Below are positions 1 through 8,031 of a stretch of 30,918 nucleotides of DNA, in pieces. The position numbers and the translations under genes were made by a program. How positions within the stretch are numbered: the stretch's first letter is position 1; the number at the start of each line of letters is the position of its first letter. Source of the stretch: Bacillota bacterium (GTDB lineage Bacteria > Bacillota > Clostridia > Clostridiales > Clostridiaceae); assembly GCA_023440105.1 (NCBI GenBank), contig JAEXSY010000162.1:1-30918 (forward strand), written 5' to 3'. A model generated the notes under the pieces. That model made no database searches. It was not told where the DNA came from and saw only the letters and a list, made by a program, of their open reading frames with translations.

Positions 1-1
1 T

Positions 2-685
2 AATCATGACCAGCCTCGCTCTGTCTCAAAATTTGGAGATGACAGCGAAGAATATAGAGAGGTTTCAGCAAAGATGCTGGCTACCTGCCTCCACATGATG
101 AAGGGAACTCCTTATGTATACCAGGGAGAGGAGTTGGGGATGACTAATGCTAATTTTTCAGATATAGAGGACTACAGAGATGTGGAAACTATAACTCTCT
201 ATCATGAATATATAGAAAACAACCTAATTTCCCAGGAAAAAATGCTCAGCTATGTACAGGCAGTAAGCAGGGACAACGCCCGAACCCCAATGCAGTGGGA
301 CGACAGCAAAAATGCCGGCTTCACCACTGGTACCCCCTGGATTAAGGTTAATCCAAACTATGTAAAAATCAATGCACAGGAGCAGGTATCAAGACCGGAC
401 AGCGTCTTCAATTACTACAAAAAGCTTATTTCCCTAAGGAAAGAGCATGAAATAATAGTCCATGGTAAGTTTGTACCTCTTTTAGAGGACAGTGATGACA
501 TTTATGCTTATGAAAGACAGCTGGATGGTTCAAGGCTTATAGTAGCCTGCAACTTCACCAAGGAAGAGGTTAAATGTGAGCTCTTTGATAATGTGACGGA
601 TGGACAGGAGCTTATAAGTAATTATGAAACCCATAATGCCGGAGTGCTTAAACCTTATGAGGCGAGGGTGATAATAAGCAAGTGA
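2..685 (+). CDS. malL: Oligo-1,6-glucosidase-type GH13 alpha-glucosidase, C-terminal part (5' truncated by window edge)
   Basis: The frame is already open at base 2 and encodes the last 227 residues. It begins with NHDQPR, the GH13 region IV motif whose Asp stabilises the transition state. GTPYVYQGEELGMTN, a DYRDVE segment and RDNARTPMQWDDS follow, and then the beta-sandwich C-terminal domain. This series is characteristic of oligo-1,6-glucosidase/alpha-glucosidase (MalL), which hydrolyses isomaltose-type and maltose-type oligosaccharides in the cytoplasm. Trehalose-6-phosphate hydrolase is the closest alternative. I prefer MalL because of the MTNANFSDIEDYRDVE region and the maltose PTS operon about 3.4 kb away. 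The catalytic nucleophile and acid/base lie upstream of the window. The stop codon TGA lies inside a dispersed repeat copy (680-710). Confidence 0.85.
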   Translation, partial: NHDQPRSVSKFGDDSEEYREVSAKMLATCLHMMKGTPYVYQGEELGMTNANFSDIEDYRDVETITLYHEYIENNLISQEKMLSYVQAVSRDNARTPMQWDDSKNAGFTTGTPWIKVNPNYVKINAQEQVSRPDSVFNYYKKLISLRKEHEIIVHGKFVPLLEDSDDIYAYERQLDGSRLIVACNFTKEEVKCELFDNVTDGQELISNYETHNAGVLKPYEARVIISK

Positions 686-710
686 CAGGCACATGAGTTA
701 TGACTTATTA
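680..710 (+). repeat. Dispersed repeat copy 1 (core gtgacaggcacatga)
   Basis: The core gtgacaggcacatga is followed by gttatgacttatta. The same run occurs at 3515-3543, and variants with c in place of g after the core occur at 800-820 and 834-864. This copy contains the TGA stop of the GH13 gene. There is no transposase or long terminal inverted repeat, so it looks like a small non-coding interspersed element. Confidence 0.75.
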
Positions 711-751
711 AAGTCATAGTAAGGTTTTATTACATTGGATAAAATAAAAGA

Positions 752-779
752 CCCCTTAAAGGTGTTTACCTTTAAGGGG
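752..779. terminator. Bidirectional rho-independent terminator
   Basis: A perfect 12-bp inverted repeat (ccccttaaaggt / acctttaagggg) has a 4-nt loop. On the minus strand the stem is followed by TCTTTTATTTTA, a good U tract for the oxidoreductase gene. On the plus strand it is followed by an AT-rich run. It sits between two convergent genes. Confidence 0.85.
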
Positions 780-799
780 ATATTTATATGCTATAAGTT

Positions 800-864
800 A
801 AGTGACAGGCACATGACTTAAGTGACAAAAGTTAAGTGACAGGCACATGACTTATGACTTATTA
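800..864 (+). repeat. Dispersed repeat copies 2 and 3, with a partial copy between
   Basis: Two full copies of aagtgacaggcacatgactta lie at 800-820 and 834-854, with a shortened aagtgaca at 820-827 between them. Copy 3 continues as tgacttatta and then degenerates into an acttatt simple repeat. That repeat runs into the stop codon of the minus-strand oxidoreductase (873-875). Confidence 0.75.
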
Positions 865-872
865 CTTATTAC

Positions 873-2792
873 TTATTCCATTACTCTTATAGTATGATAT
901 CCTTCGTGCACTGCTGTAAGGATTTTTCTAGGTGACACTGCGTCGCCTATAACAGCAACATCTTCGTAAGTTTCTTCTAATAAATCCACTAATTGATTAT
1001 TAGCTTTAAAGCCAACGGCATTGAGTATTGTGTCACATTCAATGGTATAAATCTGTGCATCTCTTTCGAAGGTTACGCTGTGGTCAGTGATTTCTGTAAC
1101 CTTAGCATTGGCTTCTACCTTAACGCCTCTGTCCTTTACCATATTCTTTAGATGCTGGTCATTATTTAAGCAGTGAGCAGCACTGAATAATATGTCTGGA
1201 AGCATTTCAACTATAGTAACCTCTTCTGCATGAGGAGCTATGTCGCAGGCAGCTTCTGTTCCAGCTAGTCCACCACCGATAACTACAACCTTCTTGCCAA
1301 CAGTAGCCTTGTGAGTTAGATAATCTGTTACTAGGGTAGTATTTTCTATTCCCTTGATGTTAAGAACAACTGGGGAAGCACCAGCAGCTAGTACAACCTT
1401 GTCATAATTACCTCCCTTAATGTTTTCAGCAGTAGCCTTAGTGTTTAGCCTTACATTAACTCCTGTTTTATAGCATTGGGTCTCTAAGTACTTGATTAGC
1501 TTAAGAACGTCAGCTTTGAAGTCTGGACCACCAGCAGGCCATAGGGTTCCGCCAAGACGGTCTTCCTTCTCCCAAAGCTCTACATCCCAGCCACGCTTTC
1601 TAGCAGTTATAGCAGCCTCCATACCAGCAGGTCCACCACCTATAACTAGGATTGATTTCTTGCTTCCATCAGGCTTTGGTAGTGCATATTCTTTTTCAGC
1701 ATAGCATAATGGATTAACAGCACAGTAATAATGCTTTCCGGAGAAGCCGCTTAAGAGACATTCATTACAGCCTACACAAGGAGCAATGTCTTCTGTATGT
1801 CCACTCTTAACCTTTGAAGGCCAGTAGGGGTCTGCTAGCATTTGATGGCCAAGACCTACATAGTCTAGGATTTCTTCTTCCACTGCACTTTTTGCAAGGG
1901 CAGGGCTTAGCAGCTTACCATCGCCAAGAACAGGAACATTTACCACCTCTTTAATAGCCTTTTGAACATCTAATTTATGTCCTTCCTTGCTATAAACTGT
2001 TGTGATTGCTTGATACCATTCTTCATAGCAGCCAGTATCCACATGAAGTGCAGAAACTCCTGCTTTTTCTAATATTTTTGCCATTTCAATACCCTCATCA
2101 AGAGTTCTGAAGCCTTCCACTCTCTGGTGTGGTGTGAACTTTACAATTATAGGGAAGTCCTTAGGAGTATTTTTCTTGATGGCCTCAATACACTCTAGGG
2201 TAAATCTCATACGATTTTCTAAGGAACCGCCGTATTCATCAGTTCTGTTATTCCACTGTACTGAATGAAATTGATCTAATAAATATCCGCCGTAGGCATG
2301 TAATTCTACAGAATCAGCACCTGCTGCTACAGCTAATGATGCAGAATAGCCAACCTTTTCAACTAAATATTTTATATCTTCCTTTTCAAAGGGCTTGCAG
2401 ATTAAATCAGGAAACCAAAAGGAACTAACGCTTCCTGCACTATAAGGTGGTGTGAAGGGATCAGTAAATTGCTGTCTTCCTAAGCCTGGAGATAGCTGAA
2501 CACAAACCTTTGCTCCATAGTGATGGCATCTGTCAATTAACATGTTTAATCTTTCAACATGATGGAAATCAGATAGCTCTGTACAAGGACGTGGCTCATA
2601 TTTTGTGGAAACAACATTTGCTCCGGTAATTATTAGACCAGCACCACCCTTTGCTCTTTCCATAAAATAGTTTATACCATCGATGCAGTAAGCTCCATCA
2701 GCTTCTCCTGTAGTACCCATAGGTGACATAAAAATTCTGTTTTTTAATTCCATAGTTCCAATTTTAGTTTTATCAAATAATCCACGAGACAT
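873..2792 (-). CDS. NADH:flavin oxidoreductase / 2,4-dienoyl-CoA reductase family (FMN, 4Fe-4S, FAD)
   Basis: This 639-residue protein has the layout of 2,4-dienoyl-CoA reductase, trimethylamine dehydrogenase and BaiCD/BaiH. An N-terminal old-yellow-enzyme TIM barrel (about 1-330) includes VELHAYGGYLLDQF. Four cysteines for a 4Fe-4S cluster follow at 339, 342, 345 and 357. A first dinucleotide fold (GGGPAG, 385-390) and a second (GGGLAG, 506-511) bind FAD and NAD(P)H. The CxxCxxC spacing resembles trimethylamine dehydrogenase more than the CxxCxxxC of FadH. Such enzymes reduce activated C=C bonds in the cytoplasm; the substrate cannot be read from the sequence. The start is supported by AGGAGG. 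The promoter carries two palindromes that are probably bound by the divergent TetR protein. Confidence 0.85.
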   Translation of the reverse strand: MSRGLFDKTKIGTMELKNRIFMSPMGTTGEADGAYCIDGINYFMERAKGGAGLIITGANVVSTKYEPRPCTELSDFHHVERLNMLIDRCHHYGAKVCVQLSPGLGRQQFTDPFTPPYSAGSVSSFWFPDLICKPFEKEDIKYLVEKVGYSASLAVAAGADSVELHAYGGYLLDQFHSVQWNNRTDEYGGSLENRMRFTLECIEAIKKNTPKDFPIIVKFTPHQRVEGFRTLDEGIEMAKILEKAGVSALHVDTGCYEEWYQAITTVYSKEGHKLDVQKAIKEVVNVPVLGDGKLLSPALAKSAVEEEILDYVGLGHQMLADPYWPSKVKSGHTEDIAPCVGCNECLLSGFSGKHYYCAVNPLCYAEKEYALPKPDGSKKSILVIGGGPAGMEAAITARKRGWDVELWEKEDRLGGTLWPAGGPDFKADVLKLIKYLETQCYKTGVNVRLNTKATAENIKGGNYDKVVLAAGASPVVLNIKGIENTTLVTDYLTHKATVGKKVVVIGGGLAGTEAACDIAPHAEEVTIVEMLPDILFSAAHCLNNDQHLKNMVKDRGVKVEANAKVTEITDHSVTFERDAQIYTIECDTILNAVGFKANNQLVDLLEETYEDVAVIGDAVSPRKILTAVHEGYHTIRVME

Positions 2793-2804
2793 ATTTAATC
2801 CTCC

Positions 2805-2840
2805 TTTTACTACGGTAAAATATTTGTTTACCTAAGTAAA
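2805..2840. promoter_or_regulatory. Paired TetR-type operators
   Basis: Two palindromes of the form TTTAC-N4-GTAAA occur at 2806-2819 (extended to TTTTAC/GTAAAA at 2805-2820) and 2827-2840. Written in the same orientation they agree at 12 of 14 bases, and their centres are 21 bp apart, about two helical turns. The upstream one touches the -10 of the oxidoreductase promoter and the other lies just downstream of the predicted start site. Repression by the adjacent TetR protein is the simple reading. Confidence 0.7.
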
Positions 2841-2868
2841 TGATAGTATAATAATATTACATTGTCAA
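2840..2868 (-). promoter_or_regulatory. Sigma-A-type promoter of the oxidoreductase gene
   Basis: On the minus strand, TTGACA (2863-2868) is followed after 17 nt by TATCAT (2840-2845). This gives a predicted start near 2833, inside the operator pair, and a leader of about 40 nt. Confidence 0.65.
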
Positions 2869-2927
2869 TAATTTAACGAGGATTTTTTTAGAAAATTGTG
2901 ATAATATAAGTTTGAGGTGATTTCCTA

Positions 2928-3518
2928 ATGAAAAAATTAACAAAAAAGGATATAAGTCAAAAAGCCATAGACCTATTTTTAGAAAAAGGCTATAACAATG
3001 TAACCATAAACGATATCTGTCAGGCCTGTGATATAACAAAGCCTACTTTTTATAAATATGCTGGCTCTAAGGAGGATTTGATATTAGACCTCTATGATTT
3101 GTCCATAAATGACTTAACCAAGGACCCTTATTATTTTATAGAAGCCAGCAGCCATTATGAGCAGCTTATAATGGTTTTTCATAAGCTCATGGCCGATACC
3201 GAAAGCTTTGGCAGCGATCTCTTCAGTCAGATGCTAATTTCTAACCTTACAGAGGATCATCATAGCTTTGACATGAGAGCTGAGCTTACCAGGATATGCA
3301 CTTTGATTATTAAAAAGGCCCAGGAAAAGGGAGAAATAAAAAATATGAACCCTCCAGAAATTCTTTATAATACCATTGCCTATACCTTCACCGGCTATGA
3401 GGTTTCCTGGTGCATCAAAAAGGGAGAGCTTGATTTTAGAGGAGAGCTATATAACAGTATCATAGCCATACTGGACGTAAAGGAAGAGCTGAGAGAGGTC
3501 CATAAGAAGTATTTGTGA
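2928..3518 (+). CDS. TetR/AcrR family transcriptional repressor
   Basis: This 196-residue protein has a typical TetR N-terminal helix-turn-helix (about 8-55: AIDLFLEKGYNNVTINDICQ, then ITKPTFYKYAGSKEDLI). The divergent all-helical C-terminal half should bind ligand and form dimers. The family binds palindromic operators as dimers and is released by small molecules. Its only close neighbour is the divergent ene-reductase, so it probably controls that gene and perhaps itself in response to a substrate of the enzyme. The Shine-Dalgarno is gaggtgatt. The TGA stop codon falls in a copy of the dispersed repeat, as for the GH13 gene. Confidence 0.88.
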   Translation: MKKLTKKDISQKAIDLFLEKGYNNVTINDICQACDITKPTFYKYAGSKEDLILDLYDLSINDLTKDPYYFIEASSHYEQLIMVFHKLMADTESFGSDLFSQMLISNLTEDHHSFDMRAELTRICTLIIKKAQEKGEIKNMNPPEILYNTIAYTFTGYEVSWCIKKGELDFRGELYNSIIAILDVKEELREVHKKYL

Positions 3519-3543
3519 CAGGCACATGAGTTATGACTTATTA
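3515..3543 (+). repeat. Dispersed repeat copy 4
   Basis: The run gtgacaggcacatga then gttatgacttatta is the same as copy 1 and again begins at, and supplies, the TGA stop codon of the preceding gene. Confidence 0.75.
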
Positions 3544-3553
3544 TATTTATTAC

Positions 3554-3585
3554 AAAAATCCTTTCCGTATTCGGAAGGGATTTTT
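3554..3585. terminator. Bidirectional rho-independent terminator
   Basis: aaaaatcctttccg / cggaagggattttt forms a 14-bp stem with one G-U-type mismatch and a tatt loop. It carries A-rich and T-rich arms for both directions. It lies between the convergent tetR and the small membrane protein gene. Confidence 0.8.
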
Positions 3586-3594
3586 AAATTTGCA

Positions 3595-3975
3595 TCAAAG
3601 CTTTATGTGTTTTTCTCTTAGATAGTCCCTAAGCCATTTTTTACAGTGGCAATGGTCATAACAATCACAAACATCAAAAAGCAATTGACCCTTAAAGGCT
3701 TCACTTGCTTTTTTTAATTTTTCTTTGGGGCCTTTCATTATCATTATCCCAAAGTAAGATATTAATGCTGCTGATAATATGCAATAGAGAAGGTTATAGG
3801 GTAGACTAGAGAAACTTTTAAATCCATAGGCTAGAAATGCAAGTGCTGCAATATCAAGAAAAATAGTGAAGTAATTTAATCTTCTGCAATAGGTATGCAT
3901 TTCTATGAGGCTATCTAGAGAACGCTGAACATTATTTGTTAATAGATAATAGGGATGAGTACCAGTTGACTCCAT
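3595..3975 (-). CDS. Small two-helix membrane protein with Cys/His-rich tail, function unknown
   Basis: I do not recognise the family of this 126-residue protein. It has an N-terminal soluble segment of about 35 residues and two hydrophobic helices (about 35-55 and 59-80). A basic linker (KGPKEKLKKASEAFKG) and the cysteine- and histidine-rich motif CDCYDHCHCKKW near 102-113 follow, which could bind a metal. The Shine-Dalgarno caggagtg is well placed. It is probably monocistronic, ended by the 3554-3585 hairpin. Confidence 0.65.
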   Translation of the reverse strand: MESTGTHPYYLLTNNVQRSLDSLIEMHTYCRRLNYFTIFLDIAALAFLAYGFKSFSSLPYNLLYCILSAALISYFGIMIMKGPKEKLKKASEAFKGQLLFDVCDCYDHCHCKKWLRDYLREKHIKL

Positions 3976-4064
3976 AAAATCACTCCTGAAAAATTATTTA
4001 TGTAATATAAATTTATTACTATTTAGTTATGTAAATACCTCGTATATAATTATATAGATATAAA

Positions 4065-4098
4065 AAGACCCTCTAGCCATCCCAAGCTAAAGGGTCTT
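4065..4098 (-). terminator. Terminator of the alpha-glucoside operon
   Basis: Two 13-nt arms (aagaccctctagc / gctaaagggtctt) pair with one mismatch around an 8-nt loop. On the minus strand the stem is followed by TTTTTATATC, directly after the EIICB gene. Confidence 0.85.
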
Positions 4099-4104
4099 AA
4101 CCTT

Positions 4105-5628
4105 CTATTCCATATTAAGATAACCAGCCACCTGTTCTCTAACAGTTTGAACCTTCATTCCTATAATTACTTGAATGATAGAGCCTTTTTTAACGATGCC
4201 GGAGTTTTTTAGCTGATTGATTTTTTCGTTATTTATAAGGTTTGTATCTTTTAATTCTATTCTTAGTCTTGTAAAGCAATTATCCAGAGATACAATATTA
4301 GTCCGTCCTCCTAAACCTTCTATGAAGGAAGCTAGTATAGTAGCATTATCAGCGGAGGGAATTATATCTGCTTCTTCCTCCATGGCTTCTCTTCCGGGAG
4401 TCTTTATATCAAGCTTTTTGATAATCGCAGTGAATGCAAAGTACCAAACGGCTACTGCAAGTACTCCTACTAGGAGGAATATATATATCCTTGTTATGCT
4501 GGGCTTGAATACTAAATTAGTGGTAAATAGCTGTATAAGTCCATCAGTCATAAAGGTTTTGGAACCTAGTACCCATAGAATGGTTTCAAAAACTCCTGTG
4601 AGTACGCTGTGTACGAGCCATAAAAGAGGGGATATAAATAAGAACAGGAAGTCAAAAGGCTCTGTAATTCCTGACATGATGGATACTAATAAAGCAGGCA
4701 AAAGCATACCCTGGACCTTCTTTTTGTTTTCTGGCTTTGCCGTTTTAAGAAATGCTAAGGTGATTCCTATGGTGGCAAAAACCTTTGCAAAACCAAAAAC
4801 AGCAAATCTTATAGATGGATCAATCTGTGTTACAGAGCCGGAATTAGCCATTAAACCATAGAAAATATTTATAGCTCCTGAATAAACCTCTCCTCCAATA
4901 TTTGCTGTTCCACCAATTGCAGTGTAACCAAAGGGCATCCAGAGCATATGATGTAAACCTGTAGGTACAAGGAATCTGTTAAGGAAGGCGTATAGGAATA
5001 CCCCTAAAGCTCCAGCCCCCTGGATGAAGGAGGAAGCAGAGAAGATAGCATTATTAATCGGTGGCCAAATATAGGTTACGATTATTCCGAGAAGGAGGGT
5101 AATCGGTATCATAATCATAAAGGCTAATCTAGACCCGCCAAAGATTCTAAACATATCAGGGAATTCTACATTAGAGTATTTATTGTGGATATAGCCTGTT
5201 AATGCTCCTAATATCATACCCAGGAATACCCCCATATCTATCACCTGATAACCAAGAGTGATAGTTTGACCAGTTCCATAGAGTCCTACTTCACCAGGCT
5301 CTGCAAGAAGGTTCATTTCTGTAAGATAAGCATTGTTCATGGCAAGAAACATAAGAAATACTATTATACTTAAGATTGCTGCATCAACCTTTTTATTCTT
5401 TGCCAAGGCTGCGGTTATACCTACGGCGAATATTATTGATAGGTTGGAAAGCATTGCATTCATCATGGTATTTATGAAACCGCCAAGGGTGGCAATTATT
5501 GACGGCATCATATCAAGCTTTAAGAGCACTGTTATGGCTATAAAAAGTCCCATCACTGGAAGAAACATAACAGGCTGTATTATTGCACGAGAAAACTGAT
5601 TTACTGGATTTAGAATCTTGTCTTTCAT
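4105..5628 (-). CDS. PTS alpha-glucoside/maltose-specific EIICB component
   Basis: This 507-residue permease of the glucose/glucoside PTS superfamily has an N-terminal EIIC domain (about 1-400) with some ten membrane helices. A soluble EIIB domain follows (about 425-507), with the phosphocysteine in NCFTRLR at about residue 451. No EIIA domain is present, so phosphate must come from a separate EIIA(Glc). It should transport a disaccharide such as maltose and phosphorylate it at the 6' position. Pairing with a GH4 6-phospho-alpha-glucosidase 24 nt upstream identifies the substrate class, as in GlvC/MalB systems. It is the last gene of the operon. Confidence 0.88.
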   Translation of the reverse strand: MKDKILNPVNQFSRAIIQPVMFLPVMGLFIAITVLLKLDMMPSIIATLGGFINTMMNAMLSNLSIIFAVGITAALAKNKKVDAAILSIIVFLMFLAMNNAYLTEMNLLAEPGEVGLYGTGQTITLGYQVIDMGVFLGMILGALTGYIHNKYSNVEFPDMFRIFGGSRLAFMIMIPITLLLGIIVTYIWPPINNAIFSASSFIQGAGALGVFLYAFLNRFLVPTGLHHMLWMPFGYTAIGGTANIGGEVYSGAINIFYGLMANSGSVTQIDPSIRFAVFGFAKVFATIGITLAFLKTAKPENKKKVQGMLLPALLVSIMSGITEPFDFLFLFISPLLWLVHSVLTGVFETILWVLGSKTFMTDGLIQLFTTNLVFKPSITRIYIFLLVGVLAVAVWYFAFTAIIKKLDIKTPGREAMEEEADIIPSADNATILASFIEGLGGRTNIVSLDNCFTRLRIELKDTNLINNEKINQLKNSGIVKKGSIIQVIIGMKVQTVREQVAGYLNME

Positions 5629-5652
5629 AATTAATCAACCCCTCTTATATTA

Positions 5653-6978
5653 TTATTTAAGCTCTGGCCAATAGCCTTTATTCGCTTCAATTAAATCGTC
5701 TAAGATAGCCTTAGCTACTGAAGCACTGGGAACAGTTTTTGATAGGGTAATAGCCTGCCATAATTTCTGATAGCTACCAGTAATCCACGCTTCCACTACA
5801 AGCTTCTCCACAGAAACCTGCTGCTCCATAAGTCCTTTTTGGAACTGAGGTATTTTACCTATTGAAATTTTCTCGTAGCCATTACTTCCTACATAGCAGG
5901 GAATTTCAACCATGGCTGTAGAATCGAAGTTTTCTATAGCTCCTTCATTAGGCACTATTAAGAGCATTCTCTCTTTAGTGTTATAGGCAATTGCTCTTGC
6001 TAAATCCACTATATAGCTGGCATGTTCATCGATATGAAAGCCACAATTGATACTGCTTCCTTCATCTATAATCTTCTTTGCAGCAGTAAAAACTGATTTT
6101 TCCCTTCCTTCCATGACTTCATTGGCTCTTGTTTTGTTTATATCAGAATGCTCCACCACATAGTCAGGGTAGAAATAATATTTGAGATAAGTATTGGGTA
6201 GAGTTTCTGGATCTAAAGCATACAAGTCTTTAGCTTTATAAAAGGTATCCTGCCAGCTTTCATCCTGATGCTGGAAGGTATCTACATTAACCACATATCC
6301 ATAATCCTTAACATGAGCCTTAAGCTTCTGCATTAAATCATTTCCTTCTTTATCCCTGATGTCTGTCCACCATCCAAAGTGATTTAAGCCATAATAGGTT
6401 ACTGTCATATCCTTTCTGCTATTTAATCCTAGTATGGCAGCCATTATTTCCTCTATAGCTACAGGCATGTCGCAGATATTTAGTATTTTGGAGTTAGGTC
6501 TAAGCCTTCTCGTTGCTTCAGCCACTATTGCAGCGGGATTAGAGTAATTCAGCATCCAAGCATTAGGTGAATACCTTTCCATTAAATCGATGAGCTCTAT
6601 AATAGGACCTATAGATCTCATCCCATAAGCTATTCCTCCAGGACCACAGGTTTCCTGACCCAAAACATTATATTTTAGAGGGATTTTTTCATCCTTTTCC
6701 CTCATACCATATTTTCCGACTCTTATATGGGCCATAACAAAATCTATACTGGTAAAAGCCTCAGCTGGATCAATGGTATAGGAAAATTCAATTTCTGGAG
6801 CCTGTTCTTTAAGAAGTATTTCACAGGCCTCTCCTATAACTGATTGCCTGTCCTCATCATTGTCGTAGAGCTTAATTTCCTTTATAGGTAGTTTGTCTCT
6901 ATTAGCAATGAGCATCATAATAATTCCTGGAGTGAAGGTACTGCCACCACCTGCAATTAAGATTGACTGTTTTTTCAT
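5653..6978 (-). CDS. glvA: 6-phospho-alpha-glucosidase (maltose-6'-phosphate glucosidase), GH4
   Basis: This 441-residue NAD- and metal-dependent GH4 hydrolase cleaves maltose-6'-phosphate and related 6-phospho-alpha-glucosides to glucose and glucose-6-phosphate. The dinucleotide motif AGGGSTFTPG is at residues 9-18. QETCGPGGIAYGMRS, the metal-site NICDMP (about 170) and GLNHFGWW (about 200) follow. The sequence is very close to GlvA/MalH throughout, with VMAHIRVGKYGMR and LMEQQVSVEKL. An upstream in-frame ATG at 6984 abuts the Shine-Dalgarno GGAGAG, so the second ATG at 6978 is the better start. It is followed by the EIICB gene in the same operon. GH4 alpha-galactosidase and 6-phospho-beta-glucosidase differ clearly in these motifs. 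Confidence 0.93.
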   Translation of the reverse strand: MKKQSILIAGGGSTFTPGIIMMLIANRDKLPIKEIKLYDNDEDRQSVIGEACEILLKEQAPEIEFSYTIDPAEAFTSIDFVMAHIRVGKYGMREKDEKIPLKYNVLGQETCGPGGIAYGMRSIGPIIELIDLMERYSPNAWMLNYSNPAAIVAEATRRLRPNSKILNICDMPVAIEEIMAAILGLNSRKDMTVTYYGLNHFGWWTDIRDKEGNDLMQKLKAHVKDYGYVVNVDTFQHQDESWQDTFYKAKDLYALDPETLPNTYLKYYFYPDYVVEHSDINKTRANEVMEGREKSVFTAAKKIIDEGSSINCGFHIDEHASYIVDLARAIAYNTKERMLLIVPNEGAIENFDSTAMVEIPCYVGSNGYEKISIGKIPQFQKGLMEQQVSVEKLVVEAWITGSYQKLWQAITLSKTVPSASVAKAILDDLIEANKGYWPELK

Positions 6979-7018
6979 GATCATCTCTCCTTATCTAAAA
7001 CCTCTTTAAGTCAACTTA

Positions 7019-7047
7019 ATTATATTAGTTAGCAGAAACTAACTCAA
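7019..7047 (-). promoter_or_regulatory. Promoter of the glvA-EIICB operon with internal dyad
   Basis: On the minus strand, TTGAGT (7042-7047) is followed by a 17-nt spacer and TATAAT (7019-7024). A 6-bp dyad (AGTTAG / CTAACT, 7027-7044) covers the -35 edge and spacer and may be an operator. Further upstream lie TTTCAACAA/TTGTTGAAA (7071-7108) and TGAAATTTCA (7104-7113), the latter reaching the rpiR stop codon. Confidence 0.6.
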
Positions 7048-7110
7048 TAAAGGAGAGAGGTTATGTTCCTTTTCAACAACCTTGAGCAATTTCACATTAT
7101 TGTTGAAATT

Positions 7111-7890
7111 TCACATGGATAGGTCTGTAGCTTTTTCTTCTGTGTAAAATAGGTACTTCAAAAATAAGAATTCAATTACCATATAAAAGCTGGTTATAGA
7201 ATGGTATATAGGTATGGAGCTTTCGCTTGTCAAATTAAACTGAAGAGTAGAAATATATACATTTTCAGTGCTGAGACTAGCTAAAGGATTATCTCTCAAC
7301 TGGGTAATAGAGATAACAGGGATACCCTTAAGCTTTAGCTTAGAGGCAAATTCTAAGGCTTGACTTGTTTCTCCGCTTAAGGAAACGATAATAACTAAAT
7401 CCTCCTTAGATATGTTTTCAAAGACAATATCAATCTCTGCACTGCCATCTATATCAAAAACAAACTTACCAGTAGTCATAAGTAGACGTTTAAGCTCTCT
7501 TATTAGGTTTCTTTGAAAGCTGCCTGTTCCGTAGGCATAAATTTTTTTGGAGCTAAATAGCAGTTCATTAATTTTATTAAAGTCTTTGTTGTTCATTTCA
7601 TCGCAGACTTTTTTGTACAAAGTAACTATTCTGCTGAATTCATTGCCTTCCTTGGGCTTTAAATAATTATCTTCATTCTTTAGAATTGATTTTAAATGGC
7701 TATAACCATCTAAAGATAGTTTTTTTGCAAACCTAAGAATAGTAGTTCTAGAAACATTACATCTCTTGGCTAATTCATTAATAGTCATGTTTCTGCATTT
7801 CTTTTTGTTGTTATATATGTATTTCCAGATCATCATGTCAGTAGAGTTAAGATTGCTTCGATATTTATTTATAAGTTCTTCTATTACCAT
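7111..7890 (-). CDS. glvR: RpiR family regulator (HTH plus SIS domain), probably controls the glv operon
   Basis: This 259-residue protein has an N-terminal RpiR helix-turn-helix (about 1-80; MTINELAKRCNVSRTTILRF). A C-terminal SIS sugar-phosphate-binding domain follows (about 100-230; YAYGTGSFQRN and VIIVSLSGETSQALEFA). Such regulators sense phosphosugars, and maltose-6'-phosphate is the likely ligand here. The ATG at 7902 lacks a ribosome-binding site; the ATG at 7890 is preceded by GAGGTGcaat, so I use it. It lies 132 nt upstream of glvA on the same strand, but a separate promoter precedes glvA. The symbol follows GlvR-type regulators and is by context only. Confidence 0.82.
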   Translation of the reverse strand: MVIEELINKYRSNLNSTDMMIWKYIYNNKKKCRNMTINELAKRCNVSRTTILRFAKKLSLDGYSHLKSILKNEDNYLKPKEGNEFSRIVTLYKKVCDEMNNKDFNKINELLFSSKKIYAYGTGSFQRNLIRELKRLLMTTGKFVFDIDGSAEIDIVFENISKEDLVIIVSLSGETSQALEFASKLKLKGIPVISITQLRDNPLASLSTENVYISTLQFNLTSESSIPIYHSITSFYMVIEFLFLKYLFYTEEKATDLSM

Positions 7891-8031
7891 ATTGCACCTC
7901 ATATTAATAAAAATATAATATTTGTAAGTATTTAGTATTTAAAAAATATTATACCATATATGATATAAGTAGCATGGAAGTTTGGTTATGGAGTGAAAAG
8001 AAAAATGATTCATTTATAAGGAGTTGTTAGC

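Noticed and set aside
680..864. CRISPR array
   Set aside because: The repeats are few, irregularly spaced and lie at gene ends; there are no uniform spacers and no cas genes.
2857..3039. 60-residue minus-strand ORF in the tetR promoter and N-terminus
   Set aside because: It covers the divergent promoter and the TetR helix-turn-helix in antisense and has no ribosome-binding site.
4217..4861. 214-residue plus-strand ORF opposite the EIICB gene
   Set aside because: It is antisense to a clear PTS permease, and its serine- and isoleucine-rich composition is typical of a mirror frame.
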